From the NCBI GenBank assembly GCA_026225435.1, contig JAMFST010001043.1, positions 1 through 6,426 of the forward strand: 6,426 nucleotides of DNA, given 5' to 3'. Shown piece by piece: positions 1-6,322 of this stretch. The translations under genes and the position numbers were made by a program. The notes beneath the pieces were generated by a model. The model saw only the letters and a list, made by a program, of their open reading frames with translations. It searched no databases and was not told the origin of the DNA. The stretch is from Labilithrix luteola. GTDB lineage: Bacteria; Myxococcota_A; Polyangia; Polyangiales; Polyangiaceae. The first letter of the stretch is position 1. Each line of letters opens with the position of its first letter.

Positions 1-209
1 TCGCTCACCGCGTCGACCTGCGTCGAAAGCGGCATTCCCGCGAGCGCGCCCCCGCGGAGCGGCCCGGCAAGCTCTTCGAGCTGCAGCAGCAGCGCACCGA
101 CGTCGAGCTCGTCGTGGACATCCTTGGAGATGAGCGCCGCTCCGAGCGCGACGTCGATCGCTTCGTCGGGCGCACGTGCAAGCTGGTCGAACGTGATGCG
201 CGCGGACAT
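1..209 (-). CDS. SirB1/transglutaminase-like family protein, N-terminal part (runs off left edge)
   Basis: The minus strand is open from an ATG at 209-207 to the window edge, giving 69 codons beginning MSARITFDQLARAPDEAIDV. The segment continues with ALGAALISKDVHDELDV and LLLQLEELAGPLR. This matches the helical start typical of SirB1-family (Transglut_core2) proteins, where a 'PDE.IDLA.AALLIA...YP.LDV..YL..LD.LA' pattern precedes the transglutaminase-like core. The core itself, with any Cys-His-Asp residues, lies outside the window, so activity cannot be judged. Bacterial members are poorly characterised, and a protease or transglutaminase-like fold role is family knowledge only. One oddity is that the usual 'EYP' position reads DVHDEL here. 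No strong ribosome binding site precedes the ATG. The gene is divergent from the toxin-antitoxin operon to its right. Confidence 0.6.
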   Translation of the reverse strand, partial: MSARITFDQLARAPDEAIDVALGAALISKDVHDELDVGALLLQLEELAGPLRGGALAGMPLSTQVDAVS

Positions 210-285
210 GACTCTGTGACCTACCGTGCCGCGGCGGCGATTCCTACGGGCGCGAGCCACGGCCCCGGACCACTGCCAGAGACAC

Positions 286-322
286 CGAAGGCCCGCGACT
301 CCGGGGAGTCATCGGGCCTTCG
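286..322. repeat. Strong two-part hairpin in the intergenic region before the toxin gene
   Basis: CGAAGGCCCG (286-295) pairs perfectly with CGGGCCTTCG (313-322). Inside it GACTCC (297-302) pairs with GGAGTC (305-310), so nearly the whole 37-bp segment folds into one GC-rich stem. A run of six T follows only at 337-342, about 15 nt downstream, which is too far for a textbook intrinsic terminator. It may insulate the toxin-antitoxin operon from upstream transcription, or be a left-over terminator of a lost gene. No T-run is present on the minus-strand exit side. Confidence 0.55.
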
Positions 323-324
323 CG

Positions 325-352
325 TGGACGTATCTCTTTTTTGAGATACACT
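325..352 (+). promoter_or_regulatory. Candidate promoter of the toxin-antitoxin operon
   Basis: TGGACG (325-330) matches the -35 consensus TTGACA at 4 of 6 positions. TACACT (347-352) matches the -10 consensus TATAAT at 4 of 6. The spacer is 16 bp. A start point about seven bases after the -10 would fall at or next to the GTG codon at 359, which would make the toxin mRNA leaderless. This fits the absence of any Shine-Dalgarno sequence before that codon. The call is a consensus match by eye and unverified. Confidence 0.35.
330..349. promoter_or_regulatory. Inverted repeat GTATCTC-N6-GAGATAC, probable antitoxin operator
   Basis: GTATCTC (330-336) and GAGATAC (343-349) are perfect 7-bp inverted repeats separated by TTTTTT. 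The site lies immediately upstream of the toxin start and spans the spacer of the candidate promoter. XRE-family antitoxins normally bind such palindromes as dimers and repress their own operon, so this is the best operator candidate in the window. The same segment could form a small RNA hairpin, but its U-only loop and weak stem argue for a DNA site. Confidence 0.55.
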
Positions 353-358
353 GAGCCC

Positions 359-682
359 GTGACCTGGCACGTGGAGATCCTCGATCATCGAGTCGTCAAG
401 GAGCTCGATGCTCTGGCTCCTGACGTGAGGCAACGGTTTCTCCGCATCGCCGAGCTGATCGAGCAACATGGGATGGCGGCGATGCACGAGCCTTACGTCA
501 AGCACCTGGAAGGCAGGTTGTGGGAGATGAGGATGAAGGGCAAGGACGGGATCGCTCGCGCGATCTACGTGACCGCCAAGGGTGAGCGAGTCGTGGTGGT
601 CCACGCGTTCGTCAAGAAGACGCAGAAGACTCCGCAGAGCGCGCTGGAGACCGCGCGTAAGCGGGCCAAGGAGGTGACGTGA
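359..682 (+). CDS. RelE/HigB-type toxin (phage-derived Gp49-like family) of a type II toxin-antitoxin system
   Basis: The 107-residue product is a small basic protein of the Gp49-like/HigB branch of the RelE/ParE superfamily. These are usually ribosome-dependent mRNA endonucleases. Family hallmarks are in order: a helical N-terminal half (KELDALAPDVRQRFLRIAEL, about residues 14-33), then YVKHLEGRLWEMRMKG (46-61), GIARAIYV (64-71), and VVVHAFVKKTQKTP (79-92). The length is the normal one, so the gene appears intact. I prefer GTG 359 (MTWHVEILD) over the in-frame TTG at 341. The TTG lies within the operator palindrome, and family members usually start at the xTWxVE segment. The stop overlaps the antitoxin start by one base. 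The order is toxin first, as in higBA-type pairs. A ParE-like target cannot be excluded from sequence alone. Confidence 0.85.
   Translation: MTWHVEILDHRVVKELDALAPDVRQRFLRIAELIEQHGMAAMHEPYVKHLEGRLWEMRMKGKDGIARAIYVTAKGERVVVVHAFVKKTQKTPQSALETARKRAKEVT
668..677 (+). promoter_or_regulatory. Strong ribosome binding site for the antitoxin
   Basis: AAGGAGGTGA lies within the last codons of the toxin gene, with its GGAGG core 7 nt before the ATG at 682. It is a near-perfect complement to the 16S rRNA 3' end and decides the antitoxin start. The toxin has no comparable site, so antitoxin synthesis is likely to exceed toxin synthesis from the shared mRNA. Confidence 0.75.
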
Positions 683-999
683 TGGGTATCGCGCTGAAGA
701 AGGTCGCCAAGAGATGGATGAAGGAACCGGGTTTCAGGGAAGGCTACGAAGCCCTGGAGGAGGAGTTCTCCGTGGCCGGCCTGCTCATCGAGGCCCGGAC
801 CCGAAGCCATCTGACGCAAGCCGAGCTGGCCGACCGGATGGGCACCTCGCAATCGACCATCGCACGCCTGGAGAGCGGGAAGGCCAAGCCAACCCTCTCC
901 ACGCTGAGGAAGCTCGCCAAGGCAACGGGGATGCACCTCAAGATCACGCTGGAGCCCAAGGCACGCTCGAAGAAGGAACGCGGCAAACACGCGGCCTAA
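682..999 (+). CDS. XRE-family helix-turn-helix antitoxin (HigA-like)
   Basis: The 105-residue product is the cognate antitoxin of the upstream toxin. Residues 1-35 form a helical leader (KKVAKRWMKEPGFREGYEAL). A Cro/C1-type HTH follows at about 34-85: LTQAELADRMGTSQSTIARLESGK carries the classic 'LTQ.ELA...G.sqs.IarlE.Gk..Ps' signature, then a terminal helix, LRKLAKATG. The last 15 residues are Lys/Arg-rich and probably disordered. In this family the protein neutralises the toxin by direct binding and represses the operon, most likely through the 330-349 palindrome. The start is ATG 682, which follows an excellent ribosome binding site. GTG 679 is an alternative one codon longer. The TAA stop falls directly before transposon-derived sequence. 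Confidence 0.87.
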   Translation: MGIALKKVAKRWMKEPGFREGYEALEEEFSVAGLLIEARTRSHLTQAELADRMGTSQSTIARLESGKAKPTLSTLRKLAKATGMHLKITLEPKARSKKERGKHAA

Positions 1000-1027
1000 A
1001 TCACCGAGCGCGATCCTCGTCCATGGA

Positions 1028-1585
1028 TCACGCCGCGACGGCTGTGCGGGTGGGAGCGGTCGGTCGCCGCCATCGATAGCTTTCGAGATAGCGCCGCGCG
1101 TTGCCAAGCAAGGCGTTGAGGGTCTTGCAGCGATGGTTTCGGGTGACGTTGGCGTGGAGCTCCTGCCAGACACGTTCGATCCGATTCGCGTCGGGACAGT
1201 ACGGCGGCAGGAAGTGAAGGACCACGCGTCCGCGAAGCGCAGCGAGCGTGGCGCGCGTGACCTTCGCCGAGTGGATGCCGTAGTTGTCGAGCACGATGTG
1301 GATGCGCCGCGTGCCGCGGTAACGGCGGGCCAGCAGCCAGAGCAGCTGGCAAAACAGCGCGGCGTTCTTCTTCTCGGCGCCCGTTGTGTGGAGCCGGCCG
1401 GTGCGCACGTCGAGCGCGCCGGCGAGGTAGAATTTCTTGTTCTTGCCGGGCGTCGCGATGCGGCGCTGCTGACCGCGCAGCATCCAGTCGCGACCGATCT
1501 TCGGGTTGAGATGGATGTCGACCTCGTCGGAGTACAGCACCGGCTCGTCCGCCGTTGCGCGCTTCTCGAGACTTCGGATCGCCGC
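1028..1585 (-). pseudogene. IS630-family transposase, C-terminal catalytic part only
   Basis: About 185 codons read as the DDE catalytic half of an IS630-type transposase, an RNase H-fold enzyme that cuts and pastes DNA at TA targets. Visible hallmarks are VLYSDEVDIHLNP with the first Asp (codon 1526-1528), DWMLRGQQRRIATPGK, FYLAGALD, HIVLDNYGIHSA with the second Asp (codon 1286-1288), and FLPPYCPDANRIERVW with the Glu (codon 1175-1177). The DDE triad is thus present, with 36 residues between the second Asp and the Glu. Full-length relatives have roughly 150 further N-terminal residues with helix-turn-helix domains. These are missing: the frame stays open to 1801, but the extension is antisense to a different gene fragment and shows no such domain. 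The right boundary given is where recognisable homology begins. I see no terminal inverted repeat pair, so the element is a remnant and cannot be expected to move itself. Confidence 0.8.
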
Positions 1586-1645
1586 ACCTCTTCGACCTCG
1601 GCGTGTCGGAGGCGAAGCTCGTGCGCAGCCACCACGTGTGTAACC

Positions 1646-2026
1646 GCTGGCGCGGAGGTGACATTTCAGGCCACCGGGCCGGGCAAGACGCCGGACATTT
1701 CCGGCAAGATCTACGGCAAGGAGTTCACACTCGAGGTCACCAGCCTTGGCCTGCCCGCGGGCCAGGTGAGCGAGGGGAATCGTTTGAAACATGCCTTTCA
1801 AGGCTGGAAGAAGGGGAAGCCGGTGCCCAAGGACTTACACGGGCACGCCCGAGACCACGGGCACGTTCGGATGCTGGAGATGGGCGTCAGCCTTCTCGGC
1901 GACGGCAACCTCGATGGAAGGATACAGACACTCGCAGGCAAGAAGAGCTCAGCTCAACTCAAGGGGCGGCCCAACCCCATCCTTGTGATTTCAGGTCGCC
2001 ACCAATGGGGGATTTCATCTCAGGAT
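1646..2026 (+). pseudogene. Fragment resembling a PD-(D/E)xK-type nuclease-fold protein
   Basis: The plus-strand frame reads GAEVTFQATGPGKTPDISG, then KIYGKEFTLEVTSL. A Pro-Asp (Asp codon 1694-1696) followed after 12 residues by Glu-Val-Thr (Glu codon 1733-1735) on a predicted beta-strand is the core pattern of restriction-endonuclease-like folds, PD-X(n)-ExT in many uncharacterised proteins. A later stretch, AQLKGRPNPILVIS, resembles the helix-strand element that follows in such proteins. No start codon with a convincing ribosome site or N-terminal domain is visible: the sequence to the left is the transposase remnant. Codons such as TTA, ATA and CTT are commoner here than in the flanking chromosome. 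Fold assignment is motif-based and could be wrong; no substrate or biological role can be assigned. Confidence 0.35.
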
Positions 2027-2056
2027 TGCTTGCCACGGCGGCAATTCAACGGGGGG

Positions 2057-2699
<643 letters not shown>

Positions 2700-2840
2700 C
2701 CATGTTGTTACTTGCTGCACGTGCTGCGTACGACCTGCTCTGCGGGGCGAACCCCTCGAGCGCGGCGGACCATACAGCCGCGTCGCTCGGGATGTCCACC
2801 ACTTCCACCGACATGACGCCAGCGTGGCGCGTGTCTCGCG

Positions 2841-2863
2841 GGCTCTGCAGCCTAACCAGAGCC
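2841..2863. repeat. Intergenic hairpin; the 2700-2955 stretch holds no supported gene
   Basis: GGCTCTG (2841-2847) and CAGAGCC (2857-2863) form a perfect 7-bp stem with a 9-nt loop. No T-run follows on either strand, so its function is unknown. The surrounding 256 bp between the tRNA and the lipoprotein gene has short open frames on both strands, but none with domain-like sequence or a ribosome site. It presumably contains the upstream promoter of the tRNA (minus strand) and of the lipoprotein (plus strand), neither of which I could place with confidence. Confidence 0.4.
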
Positions 2864-2955
2864 GAACCGTTCTCCATGAACGTCCGAGCTGAAGCTGTAA
2901 GCGCGCTGCCGCGCCTTGCACGACGGAGTACACGAACGCGCAGACACGGCTCCTC

Positions 2956-4095
2956 ATGCGCCCTTCCCGTTCACGTCGCTCGCTCATCGCCTCGCTCGTT
3001 GCGTCCGCGTCGCTGGCGTCAACCGGCTGCGGGAGCTCCTCCCCCGCCATCGACGATTCGCCCCCCGCGCCCGGGTACACCCTGGTCGGAACGAGCACCG
3101 ACATCGACGTGTGCAACACCGACGCGGCGGCGACGCTGCTCCGCTGCACGGCCTCGAACACGACGACCCCGCGGGTGGCGCTCGCCATCTGCGGCGACCT
3201 GGTGGTGAATGACACGCTGACCCTCGATCAAGCCGGGTCGAACGTGGAGGTGTCGGGGATGACGACGAGCTCGGCGCCGCTCTCGGTCGACGGTGACTTC
3301 TCGTCCACCGGGTCGGTGACCGCGACGAACACCCAGAGCTTCGCCGGGGACTTCACGACCGCGGGCGACTGGACGACGAGCGCGCCGGTCACCGTGGGCG
3401 GCAACGCGACCCTGGGCGGCAGCCTGAACGCGGGTAACACCGTTACCGTGACGGGGACGACGACGCAGGACGTGCCCGGCGTGACGTTCGATCTCGCCTG
3501 CGCGCAGGCGCCCACCGTGGCCACGCTGGTGAGCACGGCGGCGGCGCAGCCGGAGGCGGACACGCTGGCGATCCTTCCGAGCGCGTCGCTGGTGAACGTG
3601 GACGCAGCGACGGAGCTGACTCTCGGGTGCGGGCAGTACGCGCTCGACTCGCTCGGGGTGAACGCGGCGCTGACGCTGCACATCCAGGGGACGACGACGC
3701 TGGTGGTGACCGGGGACGTGCACGTGGCGGCGCCGCTGGTCATCGACCTGAAGGACAACGCGGCGATGTTCGACCTGGCCATCGGCGGGGCGCTGACGGT
3801 CGACAACGCGGTGACCATCGGGGGCGCCAACGACGGGCCGCGGGCGAGCCAGATCTGGGTCGGCGTGGGGGGCGCGATGACCATCGGCGCGCCGGTGACG
3901 CTGGACGGGTCGCTGCTGGTGAACGGCCTGGTGACGGCGAACAACACGCTCGACGTCACCGGTTCGGCGTTCCTCGGCGGCCTCTCGGTGGCCTCACCGG
4001 TGAACGTGCACCTGACGGCGGGCGCGCCGGCGACCACGACGAGCGGTTGCGCCATCCCGGGCGAGGCCGATGGCGTTCTGCTGAGGTCGCGTTAG
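2956..4095 (+). CDS. Secreted lipoprotein with repetitive beta-rich body, function unknown
   Basis: The 379-residue product starts with a basic n-region (MRPSRSRRS), a hydrophobic stretch, and a lipobox-like LASTGC with Cys25 as the likely lipidated residue. A short Ser/Pro-rich linker follows. The body consists of Thr/Val/Gly/Asn-rich strands with recurring 'GD...T.G..T' or 'VGGNATLGGSLNAGNTVTVTG' type units, suggesting a beta-helix or stacked beta-sheet. The C-terminal half (LGCGQYALDSLGV, TLVVTGDVHV, FDLAIGGALTV, ASQIWVGVGG, GSLLVNGLV) resembles a domain found in myxobacterial secreted proteins (DUF7305-like, from memory). Cysteines in ICGD, LACA, LGCG and SGCA may form disulfides. There is a single lysine in the whole chain and the mature protein is acidic, in line with an extracytoplasmic, surface-exposed role. 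No strong ribosome site precedes the ATG. An enzymatic role is not indicated. Confidence 0.75.
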   Translation: MRPSRSRRSLIASLVASASLASTGCGSSSPAIDDSPPAPGYTLVGTSTDIDVCNTDAAATLLRCTASNTTTPRVALAICGDLVVNDTLTLDQAGSNVEVSGMTTSSAPLSVDGDFSSTGSVTATNTQSFAGDFTTAGDWTTSAPVTVGGNATLGGSLNAGNTVTVTGTTTQDVPGVTFDLACAQAPTVATLVSTAAAQPEADTLAILPSASLVNVDAATELTLGCGQYALDSLGVNAALTLHIQGTTTLVVTGDVHVAAPLVIDLKDNAAMFDLAIGGALTVDNAVTIGGANDGPRASQIWVGVGGAMTIGAPVTLDGSLLVNGLVTANNTLDVTGSAFLGGLSVASPVNVHLTAGAPATTTSGCAIPGEADGVLLRSR

Positions 4096-4204
4096 CTGAG
4101 CATCGGCCAGCCGGCGGCGACGCGGCGTTGCACACGAGGTGCGCAAAAAGAGACGGCGGCGCGTGCGCGTGGTTGAAACGCGGCCCAGGTAGCGCAATCC
4201 TGAC

Positions 4205-5560
4205 ATGGTGAGCCAAGACGACGGGCGTGCCCCGGCTTCGCGCGGGTCGGGAGAGATGCCTTCCGCCAGCGGGGTCCGCACGCCACCGTCCAGGTCCCCT
4301 TCGAACGCGGCGGTGCCGGTGGTGCCCGCGGCTCCTCTGTCGCAACCCGCGCGCTCGGGATCGCCGTCGAGCGGATCGCTCCCCGCGGGTCGGCTGCCGC
4401 CGCCGGTGCCGGGGCATCCGACGCGCCCCGCGGTGCCTGCCGCCTTTGCCGCCGCGCATGCTCCGCACGCGCCTCCGCCATTGCCGCCGCGCGCGACGCT
4501 GACCTCGTCACCGCTGCACAAGATGACGCCGTCGCCCGGCTCGGAAGTGCTGAAGGCGAACGCGCCGGTGCCCACCGCGGAAGGCTTCATGTCCACGCCG
4601 CAGAAGCTGTCGCTGGCCAACGTGGCGCAGGCGCTGCGCGACGAGCAGCTGCAGGCGAAGGTCATTCACTACCGCGCCGATCTGCAGACCAGCCCGGAGC
4701 TCGACGCGATCACCGCCGGTGTCATCGCCGAGCTGCGCGCGCTGCAAGGCGCGGCGCGGGCGAGCATCCCGCCGGAGACCGGCGACCGCACGCAGATCGA
4801 GATCGAGCTGATCGGCAGCTTGAAGACGATGCTGGCGCGCATCTTCCGGCCCACGTCGCTGGCGAGCGTGGTCGAGCGCAAGCTGGCCGAGGCGTCGAAG
4901 CGGTTCGCGCGGATCTTCTTCGAGTCGGAGCTGCACGACAAGCTGCGCGGCTCGAGCACCGAGCACAAGACGATGCGCTTCGCCGAGCAGGCGCTCTACC
5001 ACGCGCTGTCGAAGCACGAGGCGCAGCTCTTCGAGCAGCTCGGCTCCTACGACTACGAGACGCCGGAGGTCCTCGCCGAGGCGCGCGACCGGCTCGAGCA
5101 GACGCTGCGCGAGCTGCGCAACGGCTTCCTCTCACGCACGACGCCGGAGCTGAACGCGCTCGTGCGCTTCCTCAACGAGGTGCTCTCCATCTTCTTCCTC
5201 CGCGAGCTGCCGCCGATCCTGGGCGAGCTGGCCTGGGCGGTGGTGAAGGAAGCGCGCCTGGCCGACGCGACGACGAGCGCCGGGTACAAGCTGGCGGCGA
5301 GCGCGTTCCCCCGCTTCCGCGTGGCCTTCGAGAAACACTTCCTCGAGCGGCTCGTGCCGTTCGTCGAGGACGAGATGCTCAAGCGTGTGCGCGAGCGGCA
5401 AGGGCGCTTCCGCGCCGAGACGATCCGCTTCGTCGCCGATCCGCAGATCTTCAGCGACGTGTGCGAGCTGGTCTGCGACGCCGTGTACGACGCGCTCTAC
5501 AGCGACGGGTTCCTCGACCTGCCGACCGACTGGCGCGCGCGCCTCGCCGCCGCCAGCTGA
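4205..5560 (+). CDS. Conserved-looking hypothetical protein with Pro-rich N-terminus and helical C-terminal domain
   Basis: I do not recognise this 451-residue protein. Residues 1 to about 125 are Pro/Ala/Ser-rich, low in complexity and surely disordered, with runs such as LPPPVPGHPTRPAVP. From about residue 130 (STPQKLSLANVAQALRDEQL) to the end the sequence is amphipathic and helical, with many charged residues, no signal peptide and no transmembrane segment. It includes LIGSLKTMLARIFRP, YETPEVLAEARDRLEQTL, and LVCDAVYDALYSDGFLDLP near the C-terminus. GC3 is very high across the helical part, which supports real coding. The composition suggests a cytoplasmic scaffold or protein-interaction module, but that is inference. 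The ATG at 4205 lacks a clear ribosome site; starts at Met 106 or 129 would omit most of the disordered tail. It ends 7 bp from the convergent neighbour. Confidence 0.8.
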   Translation: MVSQDDGRAPASRGSGEMPSASGVRTPPSRSPSNAAVPVVPAAPLSQPARSGSPSSGSLPAGRLPPPVPGHPTRPAVPAAFAAAHAPHAPPPLPPRATLTSSPLHKMTPSPGSEVLKANAPVPTAEGFMSTPQKLSLANVAQALRDEQLQAKVIHYRADLQTSPELDAITAGVIAELRALQGAARASIPPETGDRTQIEIELIGSLKTMLARIFRPTSLASVVERKLAEASKRFARIFFESELHDKLRGSSTEHKTMRFAEQALYHALSKHEAQLFEQLGSYDYETPEVLAEARDRLEQTLRELRNGFLSRTTPELNALVRFLNEVLSIFFLRELPPILGELAWAVVKEARLADATTSAGYKLAASAFPRFRVAFEKHFLERLVPFVEDEMLKRVRERQGRFRAETIRFVADPQIFSDVCELVCDAVYDALYSDGFLDLPTDWRARLAAAS

Positions 5561-5567
5561 TCGCGCT

Positions 5568-6221
5568 TCAGCGCTTCGCGGGCTTCAAGGTCGAGTCGTA
5601 GGCGACCTGGTTGATGTTTCCGCCCTGCGCACGCGCGCGCATTCCCTCGGCGGCGTCGCCGGCGGCGTCACGTAGCTCCTCGTCGATCATGGCCTGCGGC
5701 GCGGGCACCTTGAGGCCGATGAGGTTGTCGATCTTCAGCACCGTGAACGCCGGCGCGACCTGGTGGATGGTGAAGAGCAGGTCGGCGGTCTGCACGTTCC
5801 CGTCGAGGTACTTCCCCTCGACGACCTTCTCACCGGTGGCCAGCGTCATCGGCGGGCCGAAGCGCAGCTTGTAGATGATCTTCACGGCGCCGTGCATGAT
5901 CGGCACCTCGAAGCGCACGTCGGTGTTCGTCTGGTCCTTGGCGATCACATGTACATTGTGAAGTTTGTTGGGGACGATGTCCTTGTAGTGGGCGTAGTCG
6001 GTGACCACCGAGAGGACCTTGGCGCCGGTCGCGTTGATGAGGATCTCGGCGTGGCCGATGCGCGCGCCGCTGCCGGTCTGCACCACCGTCGACTTGATCA
6101 TGTGGCCGGCGGCCTCGAGGATCGCCGCGTCGTGGTCGGCCGGGGTCTCGGCGCGCGCGCTCGGGACATCGACGAGGAGCGCGACGGCGAAGGCAGCGGC
6201 GAGGGCGAGAGAGCGCGGCAT
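5568..6221 (-). CDS. Exported SRPBCC/START-like domain protein
   Basis: The 217-residue product begins with a Sec signal peptide (MPRSLALAAAFAVALLVDVP), with a likely cleavage after SARA (residue 24). The mature part contains GHAEILINATGAKVLSVVTDYAHYKDIVP (about residues 55-83) and then alternating strands, VRFEVPIMHGAVKIIYKLRF and VVEGKYLDGNVQTADLLFTI. This strand-helix pattern, with 'a...v..vvtDya.y...vP', is typical of SRPBCC/START-like proteins (polyketide cyclase/dehydrase and lipid-binding group), which bind hydrophobic ligands in a helix-grip cavity. A C-terminal helix (PAPQAMIDEELRDAAGDAAE) follows. It is probably periplasmic; the ligand is unknown. The start is the ATG at 6221, chosen because it yields the signal peptide, although no good ribosome site precedes it. 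It lies 101 bp downstream of the partial gene at the right edge, and may or may not be cotranscribed with it. Confidence 0.75.
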   Translation of the reverse strand: MPRSLALAAAFAVALLVDVPSARAETPADHDAAILEAAGHMIKSTVVQTGSGARIGHAEILINATGAKVLSVVTDYAHYKDIVPNKLHNVHVIAKDQTNTDVRFEVPIMHGAVKIIYKLRFGPPMTLATGEKVVEGKYLDGNVQTADLLFTIHQVAPAFTVLKIDNLIGLKVPAPQAMIDEELRDAAGDAAEGMRARAQGGNINQVAYDSTLKPAKR

Positions 6222-6322
6222 GAGCGGGTGGACCGGAGGTCGGCAACGACGGAATCAGACCGTTGGACGGGGGGCCAGCAAAACCGGTGCAGCGGGGCGA
6301 GGCTCTGCCGACGCGCAGCGGC

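Noticed and set aside
565..1635. Long minus-strand open frame of 356 codons
   Set aside because: It runs antisense through both TA genes and in the wrong frame across the transposase remnant; the translation is Arg/Ser/Thr-rich as expected for a shadow frame in GC-rich DNA.
1133..1640. First third of the plus-strand 503-codon open frame
   Set aside because: This part is antisense to the IS630 catalytic domain and has no domain-like sequence; only the portion after about 1646 is supported as coding-derived.
1586..1801. Extension of the minus-strand transposase frame to an ATG at 1801
   Set aside because: The extra 72 residues show no IS630 N-terminal HTH features and lie antisense to the nuclease-like fragment, so I did not count them as transposase.
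3433..3447. GGTAAC-ACC-GTTACC inverted repeat
   Set aside because: It lies inside the lipoprotein coding region and is explained by the GNTVT codons; no regulatory context.
3453..3700. Direct repeat GGGGACGACGACGC at 3453-3466 and 3687-3700
   Set aside because: Both copies encode Gly-Thr-Thr-Thr in the Thr-rich body of the lipoprotein; recurrence follows from the protein composition.
3228..4055. Minus-strand 275-codon frame opposite the lipoprotein gene
   Set aside because: It is a mirror of the repetitive Thr/Val/Gly codons; the plus frame has a signal peptide, lipobox and domain resemblance.
4173..4201. TTGAAA at 4173-4178 as a -35 for the 451-residue protein
   Set aside because: The matching -10 position (AATCCT, 17-bp spacer) fits only 3 of 6 consensus bases; not enough to call a promoter.
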